Shown: positions 10,447 through 23,099, numbered from the stretch's first letter. The stretch: DNA of 64,000 nucleotides from Azolla pinnata (GCA_037176905.1 JBBBWG010012223.1:62001-126000), one strand, 5' to 3'. Made by a program: numbers and translations. Notes: generated from the letters alone by a model not told the origin.

Positions 10447-13400
10447 ATGGAGTGCGGCGGACAAGCGTGTGCAGGCGGGAACTGTTCGTCGTCGTCTTCT
10501 TCGTCCTTGTCGTCATCATCTCTTTCTTCTTCTTCTTCTTCTTCTTCTTCTTCTTCTCCTGCGATGAAGGTATGCTGCAAGTGTAAGGAAGCTCCTGCTC
10601 AAGTTGCGGCAAATCAAATGGAGTTCGTGTGCAAGTCATGCCTCAACACCTCTCTCTTCTCCAAGTTCAAAACCGCTGTGAATGGACATGGACTCATCCT
10701 CCCGTCTCACCGGGTGCTTCTCGCCTTTTCTGGCGGACCTTCGTCCAGGTATCTTAAAGTTCTCATCTCTTTATTTTTCTTCCGTTCTGCCTTCTTTTTT
10801 TGTTTTCTCTGGCTCGTATGTAGCTCATTGTGAGAAATCCGTTATGTTTTTTGAAACTGAGATTACTTTGTTAATTAGAAGATGAAAGAGGAAATGGAAT
10901 CCTGAAGAATGATAGGATAGAAGAATGCTCATTAAGAAAGAAGAAGACATGCAGACCCTGGAAGATGATATTTTTATGTAAGAGTAAACCGGATCATAAT
11001 TCTATTGCCCGTGAGAAGGTCAAAATTTGATCTATGTAAGAAAACAAATGCGAGGTTTTTTATTTCATTGGCAGAAGACAGAATGGCATGTGAGAAGGAA
11101 ATGACAGGTTTTTTTGTGAGTGCAAGGCGAGACATTGTAATCTGGAAGATAAAAGATTGTTCTTTGAGTGGATATGAGATGGTGAGGTGAAAGAATATTC
11201 ATGAGAGCGGGAAGATGGGTGATTATTACATAGGTGGAAGATGAGAGATTGCGATGCAAAGGAATCCCAAGAGATTGAAACATGGAAGGATTTCAAAGAG
11301 ACTGAAACATGAAAAAGACTGGCTGGTGAAAAATGAGGTACTCTGCTAGCTTCTGAAATATGAAAGAAAATTCAGGAGGATAGGTTCTGCAGGTGGATAT
11401 AAAATCAATGATCAAACTATATAAATATGTATTGGATCAAAAGTTTTGGTTAAAAATTGGGGTTGCTGCTTAGCTTGTTTCAAGATCAAAAGGTTTTGTT
11501 GGAAATTGGGGATGTGTGTAGAAAATTTAATGTTTGTGTTATTGCGAAATTTTTTTAAGCTTTGAAATTTCTAAACATGATTGCGCTGTAATATGTAGTT
11601 TAATTACACTTTATAACATGGACAGAATTGCACTTCGCTTTTTTATGTATCTATTGGTATCAGGGTTCTTTTAGAGTTTCTCCTTGAGATTCGTGAGAAA
11701 GCAAAAAGAGAGGCAATCCATTACAGTGATGATTGTGTCAAGGTTTTTGGTTTTGGAGTAGCATATGTGGATGAAAGCTGTGTTCTGCCTCTCATCCAGG
11801 ATGATCCAAAATCTGTGAATGAAGAAATGCGAAAAATTGTCATGGAAAGGGAGAGAAATCCTGATGAATTTCTTATTTTTCCTTTGGAGAATGTATATTC
11901 GGAAGGGGAGATTGATTTCTCCAGAGACAATGTTGATGATAGTAGTAGCAAAAAGGAGAGGTTACGGAGGCTTCTGCAAAGTGTGAACGATGTTACTGGA
12001 AAGGAAGATATGCTGCAACATATCAGAATGCAAGCTCTTCAACAAGTATATTTCATGTGACCATATACTTGGATGTAGGTGTATTTGTAACTGTAGTGAT
12101 GGCGTGTACTTGTCTGAATGTGTTAGGGATCTGATCAGAAACTCGTTTCTTGCGTCAGGTCGCCAAAGCACATGGATACTCAAGAGTTGTCTTAGGCTCT
12201 TCAACATCAAGAATAGCTGCTAAAGTCATTTCTTCTACTGCTAAGGTATTTTCAACTATAGTTTCCATATATCAGTTATGACATTCATTTATGCGTTATT
12301 TTGAGCTGGATTCAGGTGAAATTGCACAGGAGTAGCCTTTAGACTTTTGTTTTCAACTCAAGAAGTAGACAGATGTTCCTGTCTGGATTAGGTGAAAAAG
12401 GACTGCAAACGTGAGAAATGTATTTGAGTTGTTAATGGAAGAAGCCTCATAATTGTAAATATATTTGTTTCTAAGCTTATCAGCTATTTGTCTAATTGTG
12501 TAGGTCATATTACTTAAATTTGTGTATTGGCTGTCAGCTTGGTTAGTTTGTTCTCTAACTTCTCTGGTTTGTGTTTAGTACTTGCTTAGATTCTTACTAT
12601 GCGTGCTGTCATTAACTGGGTTCCTCACTGTAGAACTCTCGTTTTCTTGTAAGTACTTATCTCTAAGTAATGAACTGCAGGGCCATGGTTTTTCTCTCCC
12701 TGCTGAGATGCAATTTTATGATGCTAGATGGAGTGCACCTGTGGTGATGCCACTCCGTGACTGCTCCTTAAAGGAATTAACTCTACTTTGCCACCTTAGA
12801 AAGTAAGTGAAATTGAAGCAGAAGTCCCACTTAATCTGTCGTAACCAGTTTTCTTGAAGGTTATCGTGCTTCATGGTGCAGTTTAAAATCTGTGTTTGTT
12901 CCTACTCTATCAACATTATCAGCACCTCAAAGCAGTATCAATAGTCTATCAGCCAGCTTTATCACAATGTTACAGGTAAAATGATGGACATGATCAACTG
13001 GGAAAAAGCCAGAAGATACCTGACATTTATTATGCTTGTCCAACAATTTCTTTGTTTCCCAACTCCTATTTGCCCACAGAGAACCCATCTTGAACAATTA
13101 TCTAAGGGCAAGTGAGGAACTGATGGAAACTGAGGGGATAACTTGTGTTTTTCTAAATTTGTGATTATTTGGGGATCATGAATCTTGTCTTCTTCAGGAA
13201 GAAAATTCAGCCAGAGAACGTACAATCGTGCGGACAGCAACAAAGCTTCAGCCTTTCTCCTTCAATCATTCTGATACTCTTCCTCCAGTTTTAAATGGAG
13301 TAAATAGGTCAAATAATGGTGAAGCAGAGATATTGTGCCCTTTATGCAGCCTTCCTTTAAATCCAATGGACTTTACTAAACAAGAAAGAACTGCAAAACT

Positions 13401-14087
13401 AATGGGACGAGTCTCAGATAATGTATTAGCTGCCAAATTCTTCAAAGCATGTTGCAGTAGTTGCCAGTTGCAAAATTTTGGAGAAGTTGGTGCAACATAC
13501 AGCTTGCTGCCTCAGCTTATAAGGAGATCAGAAATGATCAATCCAGAGATCAAAGAAACATGGATGAGGTATCCTCCCTCTATATTTGGCTATGCACCAT
13601 ATAATAGTTCATATGATCAACAAGGTAAAAGAAAATATATATTTTCTTGGTTTTCATGTGCATCAGTTATTATCTTCTTATTCTCCATTCGTTTCAATTA
13701 CAGAGAAACTTTGCAAGTTTGTTGGCTCATACTTCCCCTAAATGTTCCTAGTGTATTTCATATTCTGGAAATTCGCTTTCCTTCAGCTTATATGCTGCTA
13801 TTTGAGCAGCTGAGTGGTTACCATAGTCTCTTCTATCTATCAATTATGTAGTATTTGGGTGATCGTTTAGTTGATCCATTCCTTAACCTTGCTTTCTGGG
13901 ATCGACTATGGTCTTTAGAACTCTGGTGTTTTAAGAGTTTTTCTTCTGAAATGTTTTCTTCTTTTCTTTATTTTGTGCTGTTCAAAATTGTGCCTCTTTT
14001 TTCAGCTTTTAATTACATTCTTGATTTGTATGTGTTTTGTCTATTTTGAACAGGTCACAGATTTGCGACTGGCTAATTTCTGACTAA
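10447..14087 (+). CDS. CTU2: Cytoplasmic tRNA 2-thiolation protein 2 (CTU2/NCS2)
   Basis: With CTU1/NCS6 it thiolates wobble uridine 34 of tRNA-Lys, -Glu and -Gln in the cytosol. Seven exons: 10447-10748, 11664-12045, 12159-12245, 12681-12802, 12882-12975, 13198-13568 and 14054-14087, giving 463 residues, close to the usual plant length. An N-terminal Cys cluster (MECGGQACAGGNC) and a poly-Ser run (14-37) precede a zinc ribbon (CCKC at 43-46, VCKSC at 61-65). The degenerate PP-loop SGGPSSR lies at 95-101 and LGSSTSRIA at 240-248. LPLRDC and the C-terminal CPLC (376-379) and CCSSC (414-418) follow. The last exon is only 34 nt and restores the family ending WMRSQICDWLISD; reading past the exon 6 donor instead gives an unrelated hydrophobic tail. 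An in-frame ATG at 10372 would add 25 residues; I prefer 10447 because family members start just before the Cys cluster. Confidence 0.93.
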
Positions 14088-17000
14088 CTACTTTTAAGGG
14101 AGGTGAATTAGCGGAAGATCACAATTTGGACTTGAGTTTGTATTAAACGTAAGATATATAAACAACTACAGGACCTTTTGCTGTAACAGTGAGATGTGTT
14201 TGAAACCTGATTGATGCTGAAAGATTTTATCCTACAGAGATCATTACGAAGGAGATTATTAAAATTACATTGTCCTTGCTCGTGTCTTTTGAGTTCCATT
14301 TCGCATTATTGATAACAATGTGAAAGGACACCAGTGGCATTCTTTGCAGGGTCTCTGTCATTCAAATTGCTCTTGAAATCACCGTCATGTAAATGCAATG
14401 AAATATAATCAGCTCAAAAAAGTTTTTGATTGGAACCAAGTAAACACATGAGAAGGCTTTTTGGTGATTTGAGTTGCAATAAGTCTGCTCTTCATCGACA
14501 GATTTGGTTTGCAACATCTACACCAGGCATGTAAATCTTCACGACAACTAGTTCATAAAGAGTTCTCATTAGTGCATGCTCCAGAATAAGCCGAGGCAGT
14601 GCGGGTGCACTGTATGATTGTGTTTTTGTTCTTTCCTCTAAATTTAAGCTATCGAAAGTCTTTCTTCATCAGAGGGTTGCAGAAAATATTTTAAAACCAA
14701 ACTGTTTTTGGAGGATGATGAAATAAGGTCTCTAGTTTTCTAATATACTACCGCAGAGTTTAATGGACAATGAATTATATGAATTTTGGATGGTTTTACT
14801 CTGGGAAAGTTGTGTATGAGCATAAAGAGAGCACATTAAATCCAAGCTAAAAAGAGCAGCTAGATGATATCTTGTAATTTGTAGCATTTGCAAGTCTCTC
14901 TGTTTTTTGTGCAGAATATGATGATATATTGTAATTTGCGGCAATGGGCGGATAAAGCGTAGAGGGCGTAGCATGGATTGGGTGCTCTTTATGGGTGTAA
15001 TTTTCAAAGAAGATGCCTCAGGATAATGTGCCGAAAAACGCACCGAGAGGCAAGCTCACTGATCATTTTTGTGGGTACAATTTGGATAATCATGGCGCAA
15101 AATTTACTGTTGGGAGTATCTACACATTTTCTGCACTTTAAGAACATGCCGAAGTTCAGATGAAATGCAATGTCGACCAACTGTACAGTGTGGAAAATTC
15201 ACCTTTCTGAATATTGATTGGTTGCCCTTTTTCGTTATAGTCAGTGTATCAATCATTTTTTCATTCTGCATGTTACAGAGATGAGTACGATATCTGTCCG
15301 CTTTATGCAATGACAAGTGTAAATATACTTACTCGTCGGCGATGAATCGCACTGGAACTTTGAGGCTCCAACAGGAGAAGCTTTACAAAGAGAAAGTTAA
15401 GTGTTTACAGTGAATCGAGCACGATGCTAAAGACAAAACATTCTTACGGTGTCGATCTCTATGATTCGGAAGCCAAATCTCACTTGTCTTGATAGCGAGA
15501 AGGAAATCTTGAAAGCTACAAATAAGGTGGTCTTCGATAAAGACAATCTCTAGCCTGAGACTCGTTGAGAATTCTTTGCTGCCAATCGGATCACAGTTGA
15601 GGTCATTTATGGATGTACCTTCACTATCATTTCTTGAAAATGTCTATCAGAGGCATAAGAGGTACTCTAAAACAATTGCTACCATTTATAGTTGTGCCAC
15701 TATTGAAGTAAAGCACATGCTCTTTGATTAGAGGTACTCTAAACAATTGCTACCATTTATAGTTGTGCTACTATTGAAGTAAAGCATAGGCTCTTTGATT
15801 GGCAACTAAGCCTTGAATACTAGGTATTCATGTGCATGTACTCTTGACTTATACCATTTACATGGCATTTGTTCTACCATGGATTTAAGGACATGGAAGT
15901 GCTTTGCGGTAACACGAGAGGAACCAGAAGGCGATAGCTATTACAATATCGATATTTAGGATTAGGTGTTAGTTAACCAATGGGTGTTTTGGAAGGACAC
16001 ATGTTCTGTTTACTTGCAATTTTGAGTAGAAGATTTTAATCATGGCGTAATTGCATAACGCTAGAGACTTGAAACTCTTGAATTTGATTTTTTGATCGGG
16101 GCATATCATAAGTTGTGGCTTTAACGAGATTTAGATAGAAGAAAGGGACAAAATGAGAGGAACGTAAGGTTGCTAGGAAAATAAGCTTGCAAGGCTGAAT
16201 GGTCCATTTTTTTTCAAAAGGCCCTTAATCCTCATTACCACCTTAAAAAATGTAAAGCTCATTTTGTTCTTGAAATATTGGAATATTAGAGAATAAATGT
16301 TGTTATGCAATGACAGTCACACTTTACAAGATATAGATGTGTAGTACACAAGTGTCGTTATTTTTGTCCCCGTTTATGTGTGTTATTTTATGGCTTAGAA
16401 ACTATGAGGTATTTGCAATGGGAGAACACTTTGGGTGCTAATTTTGGGTGTTGTGTATATTTTAACTTAATGTTCTTTGCAAAGTTGAAAATATTGATTG
16501 GGCAGAGTGTTATAACTTTGTACATAACTTGTTATATGCCCTTTTAGCAACCATTTTGTTCACTAATCAAAGTATCTTTTTTTTAATAAAAAATAAAAAA
16601 TATTAGGAATAACAATGCTTGCTGTATATAATACAGGGTACATAAAATGACAAGGTTAGAAATAGAAGAATAAAAGCATTATTACAAGGTAATTATATCA
16701 ACCAAAGTAATGTGAAATTAACTACAACTGAAAACATATTGTTATATTAAAATTACAAAACACGCTTAAGAGTTCATAGGGTTCTAATTTTAAAATTATA
16801 AAAAATGAATACTAATCTATGCCAATCGCCTGTGCCCCGCTTGTGCAGAATGGAAATCGTGTGCCATCGATTTAGAACTACAAGCTTTAGTCTATGGCGA
16901 CGGATTTGATATGTCAAGGTTGAAACTTCTCAATCTTATAGGGTCACAAGGATTGAATTCCTCCTCTAAAGGTAGCAGTAGTCATGAAGAGTGTTTGGTT

Positions 17001-17661
17001 ATCGTGCTCCTCCAGATTTGGGAGCACTACTTGTCCTTTGACTTCAACCTTTAACTTCTTGTCATCGACAATTCATCTATTCACGGTATTCATATTCTGG
17101 TGATCCTAAAGTAGTTTATCATCCTTGTAATGTTACGCACGTGTTTATACCTACTCACAATTCTTTATTAATTTTCTAATCGTTAGACGATCCCTTAACA
17201 CCAAATCTTCTAGCTAATGCTAAAAAGAGAAGGTAATGATGGTTATTCCACGAGTTTGAAATTTAGAACAACCTTCGGTTCGTGGGCGATTCTTTGTATC
17301 ATAAGCTCAAAACATAGTTGTCGATTCTTTGTATCACAAAATCCCTAAGAAATACCGTAGAAGCCCTTATGTTTACATTGGGGTTTTAAAACTCGCATCT
17401 TCCAAACTTAAGTGCGTGGATATACCTTGTATGATTCATGGCATCTGGGTAACAAGATTCGACGCGAAGAGAGAGGGTTTTATGTAAGGGGCATCACTCT
17501 TTGCAAAAACACATGGATTTTCATGACCGTTTAACACCAATAATGCAAGTTGATCCCATGAATAACACGAGGTTGTTAGATGCCTAAATCTGAAAGCTCA
17601 TAATGTAATCCAACGCCGTGAAAAGCCAGACTCAAAGGGATGGATTTGGAGCTCGCCTATT
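14088..17661. other. Gene-free intergenic DNA
   Basis: AT-rich sequence without a recognisable coding exon, RNA gene or transposon end. The CTU2 3' UTR probably takes up the first few hundred bases. A two-copy tandem repeat of about 74 bp (gaggtactctaaaacaattg and following) lies at about 15659-15803. Short open frames such as 14978-15163 show no conserved motif. Confidence 0.5.
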
Positions 17662-17692
17662 TTTAGGGTTTAGGGTTTAGGGTTTAGGGTTT
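17662..17692. repeat. Interstitial plant telomere repeat (TTTAGGG)4
   Basis: Four perfect TTTAGGG heptamers followed by TTT. This is the canonical plant telomere unit in the G-rich orientation. It is flanked by ordinary sequence, so it is an interstitial tract, not a chromosome end. Confidence 0.9.
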
Positions 17693-17789
17693 CTGATGTT
17701 GAGAAGCCTCGATTCGGAGCCTATTTTTGAACATGATTCGGAGTCTGTTTTTGGCATTGAAACTAGTGTTTTTTTTGCATTGGTCGATG

Positions 17790-18045
17790 GATGATAGGCG
17801 TGTGATCTTCTACAATTAGACCCATTTTCTGATGTTGAGAAGCGCTACGATCGTGTCAGAGGCCCAGTTGCCGAGAGGCTGCAAGGATTTGAACACAAGA
17901 CTTGTCGCTTCCGAGGCAAAGTGTGGCATGGCAAAATCGGAGCCAGGGCACAATCAGACGACTACTTTGATATAATGCCACCCAAACAGTTTCGGTACAT
18001 CTTTGGATGCACGGATCTGCGAAAGGAGGACAAGATTGACATGTT
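17790..18045 (+). other. Unassigned open frame, possible exon fragment
   Basis: About 80 codons read without a stop from just after the TGA/TAG pair near 17788 and run into a poly-T tract. The peptide includes RVRGPVAERLQGFEHKTCRF, RGKVWHGKIGARAQSDDYFD and PKQFRYIFGCTDLRKEDKID. Its composition is protein-like (mixed charged and aromatic residues, no repeats), unlike the other open frames in this intergenic tract. I do not recognise the family. It has no convincing start codon at its left end, and the frame degrades into poly-T, so it may be a gene or transposon relic. Confidence 0.3.
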
Positions 18046-18865
18046 AGGGTTTTTTTTTTCTTGTCTCTTTGTTTTTTGGTTTTGTTTTGTCAAGCTTGTG
18101 TCTATTTGTGAATCTATATATCGGAAACAAAAAAAAAAAACATAAAACACTGTCGAAAGTCCGGATGATGCGATTTTCCTTCCCTACATTGGTGCAATTC
18201 TGATCATGATCTCCCTTACAAGGCTTAGTGGGACAATGATGTTTTCATAGCTATCTATAGCGGCGCAAAAATGTAACTACCACATTTAACATGGGGTGCC
18301 TTTACTGTTTGTTTCCTGTTCCAACGTCGGGCATTGAAGCGATTTTGTACAAAGTTAGTTGATGCTCTGATCATCGGGTCCTGACTCCATGACCTTGTTT
18401 CCTTTTGGTCAAATTCCGCGGCCAAGTCATCGAATCGATCCCCGACAGTACATAACGATGAGATGGTTCGCATTTAAAAAAAAGTTCGGCGCGATTTGTA
18501 TCGGCACCGATATCTTTAGCGATGCATCCGCCATATATAGCATATATATCTATATATCTATATCTATCTATATCTATATATGTATGTATGTCTATGTCCG
18601 AATGCAATGCCGCAGAGTACTGGCGATTTAAAGGCACCGCAAGAATTAGCGACAATTCGTATGATGCGACGTTTTCGTGTCGATGATTTAGAGTTGACGA
18701 TGAAGAAGACAAGGTTCGCGAGATCGAGGATTAATGGGGCGGCCGGGCTTAAATGCGCTTAAGCTTCGCTAAATGGGGTAGCGGGTTTTGCTAAATTTTT
18801 ATTATTATCGGCGAGCCATACAATTCCATCTCTAATTAGAATCCGGCTACGACTGTCATAAGAGT
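18046..18865. other. Intergenic DNA with a TATATC microsatellite
   Basis: A (TA)n/(TATC)n run lies at about 18532-18600. The rest shows no coding signal. Confidence 0.5.
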
Positions 18866-19283
18866 TTGCCAAAATTAGTCCATGCTCCTTTATTAGGTGG
18901 GGATTGTTTAAAGGTTAATTNNNNNNNNNNNNNNNNNNNNNNNNNNNNNNNNNNNNNNNNNNNNNNNNNNNNNNNNNNNNNNNNNNNNNNNNNNNNNNNN
19001 NNNNNNNNNNNNNNNNNNNNATGCGATTAACTCGTTCATCTTGACGATCTCGTCCCCGCTAATGACGGCGTAAAAGCTCGCTGATCGACATTACACAATC
19101 GGCGCACACCACAACGACATCCTCTTGCCAAAATTAGTCCATGCTCCTTTATTAGGTGGGGATTGTTTAAAGGTTAATTATGCGATTAACTCGTTCATCT
19201 TGACGATCTCGTCCCCGCTAATGACGGCGTAAAAGCTCGCTGATCGACATTACACAGTCGGCGCACACCACAACGACATCCTC
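18866..19283. repeat. 159 bp tandem duplication interrupted by an assembly gap
   Basis: Copy 1 is 18866-18920 plus 19021-19124, and copy 2 is 19125-19283. With the N run removed, copy 1 is 159 nt and matches copy 2 except for one base (cacaatcgg against cacagtcgg). The N run falls at position 55 of the unit, and the bases on either side (ggttaatt, atgcgatt) are contiguous in copy 2. Confidence 0.92.
18921..19020. other. Assembly gap, 100 N
   Basis: Exactly 100 N, the usual placeholder for a gap of unknown size. The flanks suggest the true missing length is zero or a multiple of the 159 bp repeat unit. Confidence 0.97.
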
Positions 19284-21071
19284 TCCGTTTGTCGCCTCGC
19301 GGATCGATCGTACTGCGAAGCCTTGCTAGATATAGCGATAGGCCAGTACAGCATCGGACGCGGGAGCAGTAACTATTGCGTTCGCCACTTAGAGAGAAGA
19401 TGCTTTTTTAGTACGCTCGATATGGTCGCCGATCAAGCTTCTCGATTCTTGACGCTCTTGTAGACGATCGATCGAGATCGATCGATCGCGAGGCGTTCAA
19501 AAAAAAAAAAAATCTTCTTTGGCGCCGCGCTCGCGGAGATATTATCTCGCATAATATATACATATATATGATCACTGCCAAATATCTCCGACGACGATTG
19601 CATCGCTAAGTTTGTCGCGTAATTGCTGAAATCACTAGTGGAGGCAATGCAAGCCACGTCGTTGAGAGAATCCATCGATCGATCGATCCATCGACATATA
19701 TATATACATATATGTATATATATGTTCTTGCATAATTGCGGTGCTGGTGGCGGCGGCGGAGGATCCCATGCGATATAATTCGCCGATCATGCACTGTATC
19801 ATCCACCATATCCCATGTGGGAAGAATGCAATATTGCATCAGATTATTAACTTCTCGGACTCGATCATATATGTTTGCTTGTCTATATCTCCTTGTCCCT
19901 TCGGATCATCGGCTCATCTTTTTTTTTTTCCCCCGGTCGATCGGCCAGATAGTTGGATTTGACACAAAGACACGAGCCGTCGCTTCATCGTCCGATCCGA
20001 TCTGATCGTCTGCGCAGCTTTCCATTATTATACTTAGCTCCGAGATCATGACTGCGGCAGTGTACTTCGACGAATCGGGTTCATGCCGAGGCAGCTATAG
20101 CTCATGCCTAGCCATGAAACACACAATCGTAGATCTAGCATTATTTAATCGATTCGACTCTTCTCGCAGATCGCTTTCTAGTTTGTGCGCCGTGGCGCAG
20201 TATATAAAGACCAGCGATGCAAGACGGGTTTTGAATTCGCAACGTCGGAATCATGTGGGCATCACAAGCTCCTCGATCGATTCCCTCAGTCTCTTCATCC
20301 ATGGTTCGGTTCGATCATATCATTATAACCCTCTCTGATTCAATATGCTTGATTAATCCTTCCTAGTCTAATCAGTGCTTTTCTGATCCAATATGGGTGG
20401 ATTCAGTAGCAATAAAATCGGATGAATACCTCGTCGATCGCGGATTATAAGACCCATATAATCTCGCACGTAATCGAGCTAAGACCCATATAATCTCACA
20501 CGTAGTCGAGCTTAGAGGCCATCTTCTAATTCTTGCATTTGGATCCAAATCAGAGTTTTGATATATATATATATATAACACCATATGTATTTTCAATGTC
20601 CTGAAATCCATGCCAGCTTATGATATAATTCGGCTCATGATGAGCTCCGATCCTTCATAGCATGTGGCATATCGATAAGAAGATCATAGAGATGCAAATC
20701 AGTGCAAATATTGCGTATGATCTCAACCCAAAGTAGCTAGCTCCTAATTTGGGCAACTAGGTAGATAGGCTGTGTATGTATTTTGAAATCCAGCTCCCCA
20801 ATCAGCTGTGTTGGTGTGATGCATGTCATGTCAGGATATAATTTATACTGAAACTAGCTGATCATGCAGGTGGTTAATATATGGTATAATTAAGATACAC
20901 AATATCTAATTACAGAGCACTAAGCCGCCAGGGAATTAACAGTTGATGATCTGATGAAAAGAAATGGTGGGCGGTTTATGGCTATTTCTGCAACATCATA
21001 TTTTTGCACCGTTCAGCTGCAGAAGAGAGAGAGCACAGCCCTTAAAAATCATATAATTCCGGCATTCCCAA
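19284..21071. other. Intergenic DNA rich in GATCGATC, no gene recognised
   Basis: Repeated gatcgatc/cgatcgatc runs occur at about 19467-19490 and 19676-19690, with TATATACATATA runs near 19555 and 19698. A 36 bp sequence (taagacccatataatctc and following) is duplicated at about 20447-20515. No coding exon or RNA gene was identified. Confidence 0.5.
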
Positions 21072-21545
21072 CGGCCCTAAATCATCAGTAACTCAAATAA
21101 ATATGTAAATGCAAAATCAGGACTACCAGCGATGCAGTGAATCCATGCCCATATGTAAGTATCTGTGCACACATCTATGTAGCATGCATCAAATGGCGCT
21201 AGATCATCAGTAATTCAATATGGAAATGCAAATTAGGCCTTAATGAAACTATAAATACAGTGAATCCATGCCCATATATATATATAGACAGATGTACAGT
21301 ATTCATCAAATGGCACTAGATCCTCAGTAATTCATGCAAATTAGGGCAGCTATAGAAGCAATAATATAGCGAATCCATGCCCATATGTTTATAGACACAG
21401 ATCTTTGTAGTATTCATTAATATGATACACAGATCCAAGTAGTATTCATCTAACGGCACTAGATCATCAGTAACTCTATATGTAAATGCAAATTAGGGCT
21501 ATAAACAATATACAGTAGCGAATCCATGCCCCATATATATATAGT
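21072..21545. repeat. Four-copy tandem array of a unit of about 120-140 bp
   Basis: Each copy has ggcnctagatcatcagtaa, then 'atgcaaattagg', then 'gtgaatccatgcccatat', then a TATA-rich or 'acacagatct' linker. Copies start near 21074, 21196, 21313 and 21454. The linker carries variable TA-rich simple sequence. Confidence 0.8.
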
Positions 21546-21968
21546 TATGTATCTATCTGTCTCTCTTTCTTTCTATATTCTATTTATATCTACAGATAGA
21601 GATATGGAAATAGTCTAATAGGATATATATTGTGCATCAGCTGGATCGCGTAGATTTAGTGCATGCTATGCAGGTTTCTTTCCTGGGGAATTTTTGATTG
21701 TATTCCAAGGGCTGTGCCGGCTCTCTTCGGCTGCTGACACGATTGCAAAGCCATCGATCTGACGATCCGATCCGATCAATTTGCCTACACAATCACCAGA
21801 TCAAATAATATATTGATCATTCCAGCTGCAAAATAATCAGACAGCGACGATCAAGGCAAAGGATTCAGAGCGTGATCGACGACACACCGCCGTATTGCAG
21901 GTGATTGATGATTGATGATTTGCATGATTGGATCGCCCGATTCCTGCTTTGATCTATCTAATTAGAAA

Positions 21969-22083
21969 GGTCTAATCAGCTAATCTATTGGTCTAATCAG
22001 CTAATCTATTGGTCTAATCAGCTAATCTATTGGTTTAATCAGCTAATCTATTGGTCTAATCAGCTAATCTATCTAATCAGCTC
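21969..22083. repeat. 21 bp tandem repeat, five copies plus a partial
   Basis: The unit ggtctaatcagctaatctat(t) starts at 21969, 21990, 22011, 22032 and 22053 with exact 21 bp spacing and a single C-to-T change in the fourth copy. A shortened sixth copy follows. Near-perfect copies suggest recent expansion. Confidence 0.92.
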
Positions 22084-22317
22084 AAACCGTCGAATTAATA
22101 TAAAAAAAGGCCTCATCTCGCTTTGCATAATCACACCAGCAAAGCCCGAGGTTACTGACTCCCGTGATTCATTAATCCCGCGATTAATGAAGGCCGTGAT
22201 CCATTAACCCTGTCATTAGAGAGTTTCTTAATTAATTAAAGCCAGAGCTTAATCTTGCGCGTTAGGGTTTTTTTTTCTTCCCTTTTATCCTCTCCCCTCG
22301 AAAGAGAATAAAATGTA

Positions 22318-22775
22318 AATAAATACAAATACAAATACAAATACGATGCGAATAAAAATAAAAATAAAAGTAAAAACAAAAAATAGAAAATCAGATAGAA
22401 ATAGAAATACAAATAGAAATAGAAATAGAAATAGAAATAGAAATACAAATACAAATAGAAATAGAAATAGAAATACAAAATAGAAATACAAATACAAATA
22501 CATTTATGGATCTAAAATAAAGGGAAACAAACACACACAAAAGAAGAGAGAAAAACAAAAGAAATACAAATACAAATACGATGCGAATAAAAATAAAAAA
22601 TAAAAGTAAAAATAAAAAATAGAAATTCAGATAGAAATAGAAATACAAATAGAAATACAAATAGAAATACAAATGCAAATACAAAATAGAAATACAAATA
22701 CAAATACATTTATGGATCTAAAATAAAGGGAAAAAAACACACACAAAAAAAGAGAGAAAAACAAAAGAAAGAAAA
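22318..22775. repeat. A-rich AAATAC/AAATAG hexamer DNA, duplicated as a block of about 240 bp
   Basis: Both halves contain, in order, aaatacaaatacaaatacga, a run of aaataaaa, tcagatagaaatagaaatac, a hexamer run, and a 'catttatggatctaaaataaaggg' block. The first half ends with aaacacacacaaaagaagag and the second with an equivalent. The copies are 22318-22560 and 22561-22775. The hexamers differ in length between copies. Antisense Tyr/Phe/Leu-rich open frames are artefacts of the repeat. Confidence 0.85.
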
Positions 22776-23099
22776 AGGAGGGCGGGAATAATAATTGAAT
22801 TAATTATTTAGTAAAATAATGAGGGGGGGGGACAGATCTACGGTTGGATACGTGATCGTACGGCGGAGGGGGAAAGAAAGCGACCGGACAAATTAAATAA
22901 AGCAAAAAGAAAACCCGTAAAAAAAGGATAAAAAAAAAGGAAAAGGCGAGGAGGGGGGAAAACAATTAAAAAAAAGAAACCGGGGAATTAAAAAAACCAA
23001 AAGAGGGGCGCCTACGTATGTATATACGGTCGTACGGGGCACACGGAATTTGTACGTACGTACGCACGTACGTATGTACGTATACGCACGCGCGTGCAC

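Noticed and set aside
9932-10639. 235-codon minus frame and a nested Leu-Gly-Ile membrane-like frame
   Set aside because: Both are antisense readings of the 12 bp telomere-like array and of CTU2 exon 1.
17662-17692. Chromosome end at the TTTAGGG tract
   Set aside because: Only four units with non-telomeric DNA on both sides; an interstitial tract.
20189-20200. ccgtggcgcagt as a tRNA A box
   Set aside because: The downstream gggttttgaattc is a poor B box and the stems do not pair; at most a decayed relic.
21969-22083. Regular 21 bp repeats as a CRISPR array
   Set aside because: The repeats are contiguous without unique spacers, and the host is a plant; it is an ordinary minisatellite.
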